A DNA stretch of 64,000 nucleotides from Petrosia ficiformis (lineage: Eukaryota; Porifera; Demospongiae; Haplosclerida; Petrosiidae): positions 1,692,426 through 1,756,425 of the forward strand of contig OX345651.1 in NCBI GenBank assembly GCA_947044365.1. Direction: 5' to 3'. Position 1 is the stretch's first letter; the number at the start of each line of letters is the position of its first letter. Below are positions 12,301-22,300 of the stretch, piece by piece. The notes beneath the pieces were generated by a model. The model was not told where the DNA came from. It did no database searches and saw nothing but the letters and a program-made list of their open reading frames with translations. The translations under genes and the position numbers were made by a program.

Positions 12301-15300
12301 TTATTTTCACTATCATGTTGTGTATAGTTATTGATTCTCAATTTGTCTTAGTAGTTAACTCTGTTTGGTTTGGCTTGACTTCACCATTGCTGTTTGGCTT
12401 TAATTTACATATACAGTATACCACAAGATTGTTTTTTATATACCATCATACAGTCTTCTCATTCTAATGATTGTAAGGTTTGTTGTCATGAATCATCCAC
12501 TGTTTCTAAATAACTGCTACCATAAGACTACATATAATGTATTTTCAGTATTCTATGCCTCAATGTAACAAGATACTTTCCTTCATTTACATGTACATGT
12601 ACACGTGTAGCTATTGGATTCTTATATTTGTAGTATGATAGTGCTAAACATCAATCAGCCCAGCATACAGCATGTGGCATAACTGCAGCAACCACATTTC
12701 CACATCTTAGATGTTGGCACTAACCACATCAAGATGGCTTTCATATTATCAGTTGCCTTTTCTTTCCAAGGCAAGGAGCAGATCCATTGAGCAGTCCAAA
12801 AGTACTATTCCACACATAAAAGATACCATTTCCTTGCTACAAAACGGTTATAGGATACCTCTTTGTGCACACATGGAATATATTTTCACTGTGATGACAC
12901 CACACCTTCAGACCTAACACCCCTCGGGTCTGATGTCATCACAGTGACAATATATTCCATGTGGCACTTGGAAGTATGCTATAACTATTACATATTATTA
13001 CCTCATGCAGTATGTTGTGCAAGGGGTTGAGCAATTGTTGTGTCCGTCTGTCAACCAGCCTGCCAGTCAGTCAGTCAGTCATGCAAAGAAAAATTAGAAT
13101 CGATACTTTAGAAAACTTTAAACATTTTCTAAACACATCAGTCAGCTAGAAAATAGTCATATAATAATGTATGCATACCTTGCAGAAGTTAATGTACACA
13201 TGTAGTTCACAGTATCCATAATTCCTGAGTTTTCTTATTATCAGTTTAGAAAAGTCCATCATTCTTCAGTCAGTCATGCCCTTCATAGTAATGTAACATG
13301 TTATATTTGAGTCCATTGAAATATTCTTCTATTCTGTCAATGACTAAGCTAGTATTTTACAATACTGTGTGGGGTATGTGTTCTAGGAAAATCTAGTATT
13401 TAAATTTTTATTACTTAATAAAATTCCATTTCAGTTGTTATTACTATAAACAAATCTCACTAACAAGTCACACCTAATACAGTTTAATGATATGATATTT
13501 GTACTCCTTTGAAAACACTCATGCTGTGCATAATTATATATACTATGCTACCATGGCAACCGTTTGATGTCATTAAGTGTACATTTTGGATATACATAAT
13601 ATAAATTGTTAATATACCATGTCTCTAGTTGGTCTGTATGCCAGATATACTATCTGCTGGTGTTCAGAGGTTTATGTTGATATACTCCTCTGTCCCACAG
13701 GCCTAATCATTTATATATTACATATACGATCATTAACTTCATGTATAAAATGTCTATATAATGTATGTTATAATAATTATGTTAATGTATCATAATTATA
13801 CATATACAATGTACATGCATATCCACACACAATGTAGTTCTTCTACCAATGGAACGACTCCTTGATACCACTGCTGAATACTGTCGTGAGAGAAAGGCAT
13901 TTGGTCGTGGCATTTTAGACAACCAGGTGGTTCATTTTCGTCTTGCAGAACTTGAGACAGAAGTTGAATTATTAAGATCTACTCTCTATAGAGCTGTTGG
14001 TGAGATAATTCACACATTGTAATTTTGATTATTCTGTAGTATATACTGTTTCCTGCCCAGTGCTCACACACATTCCAGTCGAAATAATATCCACCAATTG
14101 ACAATTTTCTGAAACAAATGCATTTGACTGGACAAATTGACGATTAGTTATACATTGTAATTATAATATAACAAAATAAGTACAGTAACCTAACAGTGAG
14201 GTTAATTATTAGTCAAGAGCAGACATGGCCTAGTGAGTTGCTTCAAATGGGTATAGTACAGACTTGCTATTTTGGACAAATTCACAACTTGCTGGTCAAA
14301 TATTGTTTTGTCTAGTTATTTCTGCTGGACACTTTCAAAAACTATTTTGAGCACTGCATTAGTCAGCACTGATCACCTCTCAAATAAATTAGCTGCCTCT
14401 CAGATGAATTAATCACCTTTCAGTAAAATTAACCACCTGTCATATGACACATAATTATAATACTGAGACAGAATACTGAGTAAACAGTAGTGATGTGTGA
14501 TACATATCAATATATCGAAATATCGGAATTTTCATTCAATATCATGATGGCTTTTGGGTGTATCAATACACTTGTGTAAGTCGTTTAGTAAACCTGGTTT
14601 TTCTGACTTTATACCTTAAAGCAATTGTATCAAGCTAGTGAATGACCATTTTTTGACAAATACAATCAATTGTTATTTAAAATATCGTGATACTGTATCG
14701 TATCGTGATATTTTTGCCAATGATACGCAATATGTACTACTATTTAGTTGTATCGCACATCCCTAGTAAACAGCACTAAATGTCAGTTAGAATCTGATTA
14801 CCACTCTAAATTGTAAATCAACAGAGACCATTGTTAAAATAGGTTTTAATAATGTTATCACATTGTTTTCATTATTTTCATAGCTTTATTTGTTGCTGGA
14901 CATGATGTTACAAAGCTGGCATCCATGGCAAAGCTCAAAGCAGGTCGTTTGGTTAGAGAGCTTTCTGATAGTTGCTTACAGTTCTGGGGTGGAATGGGTT
15001 ATACTGATGAGGTTTTGGTCAGCAGGTATGTCACATGACATTCTCATGATATTCACACAGGGTTACATACAGGATGTGTGTTAGGGACGGGAATCAATCA
15101 TGCAAAGCTCATGGGGGCTCCTGTCCTAATCAGTCTGAACATTTTCATCTGGATACCGATGCCAGTAATAGTTCAATAGTTGCTGTAGTCTCGCGACTCC
15201 AGAATTGTCAGGAGAAGGTGATAGCATATGGTAGCCATACTTTAACAAAAACCAAGAGAAATCATTTGGTGACCAGTATGGGAGTATCCCCCTCAGGAAA

Positions 15301-15636
15301 TGTTTTAATTCTAGGCTAGTTGATGTTGCTCGTGGGGCATAAGGCTTGTAGCTAAGATGTTGTGGCATGTGGCATGTTAAAATAAATCTAGTTGGGTGCT
15401 CAAGTTAGGGGAGATATTCCCCTTTCCTCCAAATCCTGTCATGTTACACAAATTAATGTGCAGAAGGCTATGAACGGTCTTGATTTGTAGTTGCGAAATT
15501 TTCATATTCTTTTTGTTACCATTCTAGATCTTGGAGAGATATGAGACTGCTATCTATTGGAGCTGGTGCCGATGAAGTAATGCTCTCAATTATCTGCAAA
15601 TATTCGGGTACACTACCAGGAAGTCAAAAGACCTAA
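3336..15636 (+). CDS. Acyl-CoA dehydrogenase, mitochondrial (6 exons, 428 aa)
   Basis: Exons: 3336-3729, 5817-5978, 10251-10568, 13838-13999, 14884-15025, 15528-15636; frame is kept at all junctions. The product would be an FAD-dependent acyl-CoA dehydrogenase that oxidises an acyl-CoA to its 2-enoyl form and passes electrons to ETF in the mitochondrial matrix. The first 35 or so residues are Arg/Ser-rich with no acids, a typical mitochondrial presequence. The FAD/substrate signature VSEVGSGSD is at the end of the N-terminal half (exon 2), the beta-domain motif GGKMWITNG is in exon 3, ERKAFGR in exon 4, and QFWGGMGYTDE in exon 5. The usual MCAD catalytic Glu position (in IYEGT) reads SIGAG here; a Glu before Arg in FQEERMW (E284) lies where long-chain and isovaleryl enzymes keep their base. 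The start was chosen because the ATG at 3336 has AAAC before and G after it. AATAAA signals follow at 15871-15880. It resembles invertebrate 'acyl-CoA dehydrogenase 6' proteins; substrate unknown. Confidence 0.93.
3903..4070. repeat. Foldback repeat with perfect 23-bp arms
   Basis: Positions 3903-3925 and 4048-4070 are exact reverse complements (TTCAAGTAGGTTTGAGAGC plus four bases). It lies in intron 1 of the acyl-CoA dehydrogenase gene and could form a hairpin with a loop of about 120 nt. It may be a small degenerate MITE. Confidence 0.65.
4643..4779 (-). repeat. tRNA-like SINE-type repeat with inverted ends
   Basis: On the minus strand the interior carries an A-box-like GGTAAGAGTGCC and a B-box-like GGTTCAATC, the spacing expected of a tRNA-derived Pol III promoter. 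Unusually, the flanks also form an imperfect inverted repeat (ATTAGAAA..AAGTCAGGAATCC against its complement). A related copy is at 22985-23155. It is not a functional tRNA: I cannot fold an acceptor stem. Confidence 0.5.
4786..5025. mobile_element. hAT-type MITE, 224 bp, TIR CAGTGTTTTTGATAAG
   Basis: The body is 4794-5017. Both ends are CAG(T/A)GTTTTTGATAAG in inverted orientation. The flanking octamers are ACACCAAG and ACGCCAAG, seven of eight identical, as expected of an 8-bp hAT target duplication. An older, inverted copy is at 12055-12272. Confidence 0.75.
6218..6284 (-). ncRNA. Hammerhead-ribozyme-like hairpin in the Penelope element tail
   Basis: On the minus strand a perfect 12-bp stem (6273-6284 with 6218-6229) encloses TTGAAGA, a short AGAC/GTC stem II, GAAAC and GTC, in hammerhead order. 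Compared with the consensus CUGANGA..GAAA..UH core, only the first base of the first block differs (C to T). Hammerhead motifs in Penelope-like elements are established knowledge. The C3 change would probably cripple cleavage. Identity is inferred by eye, without a covariance search. Confidence 0.5.
6495..7098 (-). pseudogene. GIY-YIG endonuclease region of the Penelope-like element, frameshifted
   Basis: Two overlapping frames, 7098-6745 and 6767-6495, together carry a linker and a GIY-YIG nuclease of the kind that nicks target DNA for Penelope elements. LIYLISCKRC is in the first frame and LQYVG with the Arg of ERINGHRSD in the second, so one frameshift falls between the two halves of the active site. 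Confidence 0.8.
7083..8354 (-). pseudogene. Reverse transcriptase ORF of the Penelope-like element
   Basis: A 423-residue open frame covers nearly the whole RT, palm domain YIDD at about residue 269. It ends prematurely at a frameshift before the linker that leads to the endonuclease. The Met at 8354 is not the original start; the frame continues upstream to the 5' truncation at 8369. Confidence 0.85.
8512..9122. mobile_element. piggyBac-type MITE, diverged copy
   Basis: The left end GTTAACCCTTAGA and the interior match the element at 832-1439 (shared stretch CAAAATTCTTCCCATTTCCA near 8540). The right end has decayed to TCAGTCCACTAACTTAA. TTAA flanks are at 8512-8515 and 9119-9122. Contains an internal direct duplication near 8640-8710. 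Confidence 0.75.
9254..9433. mobile_element. hAT-type MITE, 164 bp, TIR CAGNGGTNTGGAAACA
   Basis: The body 9262-9425 is flanked by identical octamers CATGTACC (9254-9261 and 9426-9433). Ends are CAGGGGTGTGGAAACA and the complement of CAGTGGTATGGAAACA. Other copies: 35085-35258 in the opposite orientation and a fragment at 36645-36715. Confidence 0.8.
9944..10192. mobile_element. MITE-B copy, about 240 bp
   Basis: MITE-B is the commonest repeat in the window. Its ends read GTTCACATTCATGATGACCT in inverted orientation and its core contains AGTGTATAGTTTAATGTCAT. A fragment of a second copy is at 9779-9860. This copy ends only about 58 bp before the acceptor of acyl-CoA dehydrogenase exon 3. Confidence 0.7.
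11323..11510. mobile_element. Palindromic MITE of the 'TATGTGACC' family
   Basis: The ends TATATGACCCAATTTATG and GGGTCACATA with matching GAAAACCGCAC/GTGTGGTTTTC blocks form an imperfect inverted repeat across the whole element. Relatives are at 31933-32339, 43344-43600 and near 59395. Confidence 0.6.
11568..11636 (+). repeat. tRNA-like SINE-type fragment
   Basis: TCAGTGGTTAGAGC resembles an A box and GGGTTCAATTCC a B box, about 30 bp apart. It directly precedes the minisatellite at 11638. No acceptor stem is visible, so it is not called as a tRNA gene. Confidence 0.4.
11638..11925. repeat. Minisatellite, about 31-bp unit, nine copies
   Basis: Tandem copies of CTTTTCCTAGCCTGAATCAG followed by TTTGCACTTCT, with TTTG/TTTC and CTTCT/CTTCCT variants. 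It lies in intron 3 of the acyl-CoA dehydrogenase gene. One strand is pyrimidine-rich. Confidence 0.9.
12055..12272. mobile_element. Older inverted copy of the hAT MITE at 4794
   Basis: GGCCCAAAGAGAGAACTGTG and flanking blocks match the reverse complement of 4794-5017. The right terminus TTATCAAAAACTCTG is kept; the left terminus has decayed. Confidence 0.65.
12872..12961. repeat. Foldback hairpin, 28-bp arms
   Basis: Arms 12872-12899 and 12934-12961 are nearly perfect reverse complements (CATGGAATATAT..CACTGTGATGACA), with a short loop holding CCCTCGGGTCTGA. A hairpin with a similar CCTCGGG-containing centre lies at 34389-34491. Confidence 0.7.
14340..14820. repeat. Dispersed repeat (copy near 58320), interrupted by a hAT MITE
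   Basis: CACTG..ACCACCT repeats (CACCTCTCA, CACCTTTCA, CACCTGTCA) and GAGACAGAATACTGAGTAAA match 58320-58500 in the same order. The hAT MITE at 14488-14765 splits this copy, so it came later. Confidence 0.5.
14480..14773. mobile_element. hAT-type MITE, 278 bp, perfect 8-bp target duplication
   Basis: The body 14488-14765 has ends TAGTGATGTGTGATAC and GTATCGCACATCCCTA. It is flanked by GTAAACAG on both sides (14480-14487 and 14766-14773). The ends resemble those of the MITE at 20385-20862. Confidence 0.85.
15107..15300 (+). pseudogene. Ty3/gypsy-type RNase H fragment
   Basis: In one frame the sequence reads FHLDTDASNSSIVAVVSR, then VIAYGSHTLTKTKRNHLVT, the start of the RNase H domain of a Ty3/gypsy polyprotein (catalytic Asp in TDAS). 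Both flanks are lost. It sits in intron 5 of the acyl-CoA dehydrogenase gene, same strand. Confidence 0.7.
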
Positions 15637-16305
15637 TTATTTGATATAGTGTATTGCCGACCTTCCAAAAAAGATGGATAAAACATTTGCAAGCATATTG
15701 TTATAATAATAATAATATATAATTATAATACATAATTATTATATAGGTACATGTATTATAATTATTGTGTTTGTTAATTATACTGTATCTAAGATTTTTA
15801 TTATTAATTTGATTATGAAATTTCATGGAAATTGTACGTATATAACAATATGTTTACCAATATAATATTAAATAAATAAAAATATGGACTACGTAATAAT
15901 GTTCTTTGTGTGTAGTGCATTTGTTATTACATATGTGACTCATTCACTCATGAATAGTCTCCATTTCATCTATTCAAAAAGAACATAATACCCACTTTAG
16001 TCTCTTTCATGAGTACATTTATAACACTCCAACTGGTAATATACCATATTGTCACATCTGGAAGGCATCATGTATATATTCTGGACCACCTCCAGTCAGT
16101 TTTGTACTGTCACAAACTTATCTACCTGTGTTTTATACATACGAAGTTTATCAAGGTAAGCTCTTCTTGTCTGTGATATTGTGAATCTTATGCTGTGATA
16201 GGCTTAACATTCCATTTGATTCACATTAGAACTTGTCAATAACTATAGTTAACAACTCCATTCTGTCATCATATATCGGAACATACCAACAGACAGCTCA
16301 TTATT
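15637..16305. other. Intergenic: acyl-CoA dehydrogenase 3' UTR and sulfatase 5' region
   Basis: Very AT-rich from 15690 to 15900, with AATAAA signals at 15871-15880 for the upstream gene. The sulfatase promoter must lie in roughly the last 400 bp. No coding potential seen. Confidence 0.6.
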
Positions 16306-19300
16306 ATGAATGTCTTTTTAACTGTTACTGCCATATGCTTACTGATACTGCTACCTATTTCGGAGGCAAGCCATGAGCATCAAAAATGGCACAAGGAAGA
16401 AGATGAGGATGGATGGAGCGATGAAGCCAGAGAAAGAAACCACAAAGTCAAGACAGATAGTCGACCAAATATAGTATTATTCTATTGTGATGATGTGAGT
16501 GGTATTAAATTGGTGCATTCAATTCAAATTTGGTTGTTATACGAATAGCAGGAAAAATCCCTGTCTATAACATAGTTCATGCATTCAAAATTTTAACTCT
16601 GTATAATTGTTATGTATGTATGTATGTATGTATGTATGTATGTATGTATGTATGTATGTATGTATGTACGTACGTACGTACGTACGTACGTATGTATGTA
16701 TGTATGTATGTATGTATGTATGTATGTATGTATGTATGTATGTATGTATGTATGTATGTATGTATGTATATATGCACAAGAACAAGATTTGGGATGGTAC
16801 AGTAGCAACATTAAACCCTACATAAGTATCACTTCTCTGTGTTTTCATCTGTATTTTAAACTTACATTCATGTAATTCTACGTATTTCCACTGTGCAGTA
16901 ATAATGAGTTAATATGAAGTATACAGTATGTGGATTTTAGATCTTGAGCAGTTGATTATATAGTTAAAAGTGATGCAGTTAGTAATGTACTTCGAATTTT
17001 CCTGTTCATTACAATACTAAGTCACGTTTCACTCTTTGTCATCAGCTTGGATATGGGGATCTTCCTACTTATGGTAATCCTGCAACCTATACACCATACA
17101 TCCAACGTATGACTAGATATGGGTTGTTCTTCACAAACTTTTATGCTGCAAGTCCTGTATGCTGTCCATCAAGGTATATACATACAGACATTATTTTATA
17201 AATCCTTTAAAAGGATCTATGTCATTTTCTAATTCACTGTGGGATATAAATATATAATTATATTCCATGCAAGTGTTAGACATGGTATCACGTTATCTAT
17301 AACTGTTACTATAGCAACCACATTGTATTCTAATTGCGGCTACTGATGAGATTCTCTACATCTCTTGGCCTGATTTTTACATTCATAACCTGTTTTTTAT
17401 TTAAAGAAATACTGAAAACATCACTTTGATTTCTAGCAGATAATGTGTTGTACTTCTCATTCTGTTGTATATACAAAACATAAATCATAATAATTATTAT
17501 AATACATGAATGATAATATATATTTATCTGTACACAGAGCAGCTGTTTTGACTGGTCGTTATCAAACAAGATCAGGTATCTATCCTAAGGGAATAGATCC
17601 TAATGATTTAGGAGGTAAGGCATGGTTGATATAATTATAATATTACAAGTACTGTTTAACAGAAACAAGATTGTGATGGTACTTTAGCAACTAAATTTAA
17701 ATAACTACTTCCACATAACAAATCTACATGAATATAGTGCTTTGCCACTTATGTAGGGTTGTTATGTGGAAGTGGCTAGTTTAATTTAATTAGTTGCTAA
17801 AGTCCCATCTCAATCTTGATTTTGATATCCCCATATACATGTTCTTTCTTTTCTTGTTACATGTACTGTTTATAGGACTACCTAAGAATGAAACTACAAT
17901 GGCTGAGGGACTAAGAGAAGTAGGATATACAACAGGGATGATTGGCAAATGGCATTTGGTAAATTATGATAAGAATGATATTAACATTTAATATTTTAGT
18001 GCCCCTTCTCTGATATTCAGTTAACTATGTAAACTATACTGTATTAGCTAAAATGGCCAATATCAAATAGTGCATAGGCACATTAGTTAAAAATGCTTTC
18101 GGGAATTCTTATATTAACTGAAAGGCTGAGAAACACAGTGTCTAGCCCACAAACAGTAATGTACCTTCGTTGACATTAAATCACTTTCAAAATGACTGTG
18201 TTTCAGGAGCAGGTAAAAATATTTAACATTATAGTAGTGATGTCCAATTTTTATTTTATCAATGTGGATAATTGCAGTAGTTGATTTTGAGTTATCATAA
18301 ATTTAAAGAAACACTAAAAGTATGTTCACATTGACAATGTCCTCTCTATGTAGTATTATGTACTAGTATATAGTTTAATGTCATAAGGACTATACTGTAA
18401 CTAAACAATGGATTGAAATATGACGTACATGAATGATTGATTGCTGATTATTCCAAACTAAAATTATTTTGAGGACATGTTCAACATGCATTAATAATGT
18501 TAACCTTTAAAAAATCTCCTTTTTTTTCTAGGGAGTTGGACGCAATGGTACACATTTACCAAGACAACATGGTTTTGATTATTATTTTGTATGTATTAAC
18601 AAGTCAGTCCTTTTCACTAATGTTATGACCTCTTGATATAGGGTATACCATACACTCATGATGCATGTCCTTGTACCACATGTTTCTACCCTGACCAACC
18701 ATGTCGCAAGCAATGTCATTCCAGTGAAGGTATGCTTCTTCATATTTATGCATACATACATACATACATACATACATACGTACATACATACATACATAAT
18801 ACATACATACATACAGTACATACATACATACATAGTACATACATACATACATACATACATACATACATACATACATACATACATACATAGTACATACATA
18901 CATACATACATACATACATACATACATACATACATGCATACATACATACATACATACATACATACAGTACATACATACATACATACATACATACATACAT
19001 ACATACATACATACATACATACATACATACATACATACATACATACATACATACATAGTACATACATACATACATACATACATACATACATACATACATA
19101 CATACATACATACATACATACATACATAGTACATGCATACATACATCCATACATACATAGTACATAAATACACACAATACATACATACATGCAACATACA
19201 TACATATATACATACATAACAGTTTTCTGAGGTCAAGGTGAACGTGGACATACGTAGTTATACTATTATATGGATCAGCTTATTATTTTTAAAATTTACA

Positions 19301-22300
19301 TACATGTACTAACAGAGTGGGTTGGTTGTCCAGTAATGGAAAATGAAAAGATTGTTCAACAGCCAGTTGATCTAACTACACTACAAGAAAACTGTGATAC
19401 TGCAGCTGTTAAATTCATAAAAGAATCAGCAGGTAATATCAAATTCATGCTCTGTTTGAAACAACCTTTCATAATATTTTCGTTTCATAATACACAGCTA
19501 CTGAAAAACCATTCTTTCTGTACTATGCCATACATCATACACATTGGCCTCAATATGCTGGTAAAGCTACACGTAACATAAGCATTGCAGGTCCACTGGG
19601 TGACTCTCTGGTTTGTCTTATCATTTCTCCAGTAATAAAATATTATCTATAATGTTTGTTGTTCCCTTTTTAGAGAGAGGTTGATAATGCTGTAGGGGCA
19701 GTGTTTCAGGCTCTTCGTGACACTGGAAACTATTATAACACATTTTTCTTCTTTACTGCTGACAATGGGTAAGACATAATGTTGTACCTATATACAGGGG
19801 CGGATTTAGGGGGGGGCCAGGGGGGGCCTGGCCCCCTTGAAATTTTTGGCACTCATTTTTCATTATAGTAATAGCTTTGCCAAGCCCTTTATTCTCACTA
19901 TTAAAGCACAACCCACTACCAATTAAATGTGTAAGCTACAAGCGTAAACAGTAAACTACATGAACTACAAGCTACAACCAACTGTCTATTTTCATAGTAA
20001 AGGATGTCAAAGCAATTGAATTTGTTTAATTTTGATTTAGTCAGAGGTAACTAACTTAATATATGTGTTATGGCAATTCAACATTTAATACTGGTCAAAG
20101 AATAAATAGTGATGGTGGTGCCACCAGTGTTAGTAGTAGTACTAGCAGCTACAGCAATGTAGATGGTGAGTATAATAGTGAGAGTGATGAATACAATTGT
20201 GGAAGGGATTTTGTTGGTTGTTCTATCAACACTAACACAAGTAGTAATAGCTTGGGAATTACAAGACAAGACAATAGATGAATTTGCTTCTAGTGATAAG
20301 AATAGACACATTCTTTTAGTACTTTAATTTTATAAGTAATAAAAATAAAAATGATAACCTAATACTGCACCACCACACCAAAATTAGTGATGGGCGATAC
20401 CGATACCAAAGTACTCGATACTTCGATACTTGGATCCAGAAGTACTCGGTATCGATTCTGGAATGGTATCGAATGTTCACGATACCGATAGTCACACCCA
20501 CTTAACTGTAATAATAGTTAATAACTATATTAACAAGTTAACGTTTTATTTAATAATTTTTATTATTCATAATTAAAATTTTCTTTTAATTAAAAAAAAA
20601 AAAACTGTCAGGTGCGAATTAATTCTAGTTTCAATTAATCTAGCATTGTTTTATTATCAATCACTGACAATCAGTCTTCCAGGTGATGCAGGCTGTTGAT
20701 AACTTTGTCTCAGCCATAAGGCATTGTGACTAATCACGTGACAACAATTATGCGCATGTGTTGTAACTTAGTATTGGTATTGGTACTCGATACCATCGAT
20801 ACCAAATTCAAAAGTACTCGGTATCGTATCGAAATCGATACTTCTGGTATCGCCCATCACTAACCAAAATATGGGTGTGTCAGTCACCATAATTGACCAC
20901 GCCTTTCATGAATAAACTATTGGCCCCTCCAACCAAAATAACCTAGATCCGCCCCTGACTATATATACTTGGTTTTATACTACAAATACCAGGTATTATA
21001 AATTGCCTATACCTGTACCTGTACCTATACCTATACCTATACCTATACCTATACCTACACTTACACCTATACCTATATAGACCTATACCAATACCTATAC
21101 CTATACCTATACCTATATAGACCTATACCTATACCTACACCTATACCTATATAGACCTATACCTATACCTATACCTATATAGACCTATACCTATACCTAA
21201 CCCTATACCTATACCTATACCTGTACCTATACCTATACCTATATAGACCTATACCTATACCTATACCTAACCCTATACCTATACCTATACCTATATAGAC
21301 CTATACCTATACCTATACCCATACCTATACTTATGCCTACACCTATACTTATACCTATACCTATATAGACCTATACCAATACCTATACCTATACCTATAT
21401 AGACCTATACCTATACCTATACCTAACCCTATACCTATACCTGTACCTATACCTATACCTATACCTATACTTATACCTATACCTATATAGACCTATACCT
21501 ATACCTATACCTATACCCATACCTATACTTATGCCTACACCTATACTTATACCTATACCTATATTGACCTACACCTATATCTATATCTAGACCTATATAG
21601 ACCTATACCTATACCTATACCTATACCTATACCTATATAGACCTATACCTATATAGACCTATACCTATACCTATACCTGTACCTATACCTGTACCTATAC
21701 CTGTACCTGTACTCATACCTATACCTATACTTATACCTGTGTTCACACATTCGTATATGTTCATGTGCATCACTACTTTCTAGCACTGCTCTAGCCATTT
21801 CTACTAGAAAATAAAATTTACAAACTATGGTACTATAAAACGTGGTAATTGCTCAACAAATATGATTCTGAGTGTTATATCAATCTTTTCCTACAGTAAA
21901 ATAGTACTATAAAATTTTTAAAAAGTTGGTCTGCAAAGTATCCCTATACTACTTGCCTATACTTGTATTTAACTATACCTCCATCTATACATTTACCTAC
22001 ACCAGTATTTGTACAACACTAATTCATACATAGTGCTACTATAAGACATAAAATGTACATAACACACACACAACATATACAGACCAGATCTTGAACAAGG
22101 TTATTGGGGTGGAAGTGCTGGTCCATTTAGATGTGGTAAGACCACAACTTGGGAAGGAGGATTCAGGGTTCCAGCAGTAGCTTGGTGGCCCGGAAGAATC
22201 AAGACTGGTCGAACAACCAAAGTATGGATTTTAATAATAATATCTATGAATATGTGTACGCATGTTTTATGTTTTTACGTATATATGTGTGTTTGTATAA

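Noticed and set aside
18582..19251. Long open frames of repeating CMYV or HTYI residues
   Set aside because: They are translations of the tetranucleotide satellite in all frames and strands; no composition or start typical of a gene.
21003..21738. Interstitial telomere
   Set aside because: The unit is ACCTAT, with only occasional CTAACCC; it is an intronic hexanucleotide satellite.
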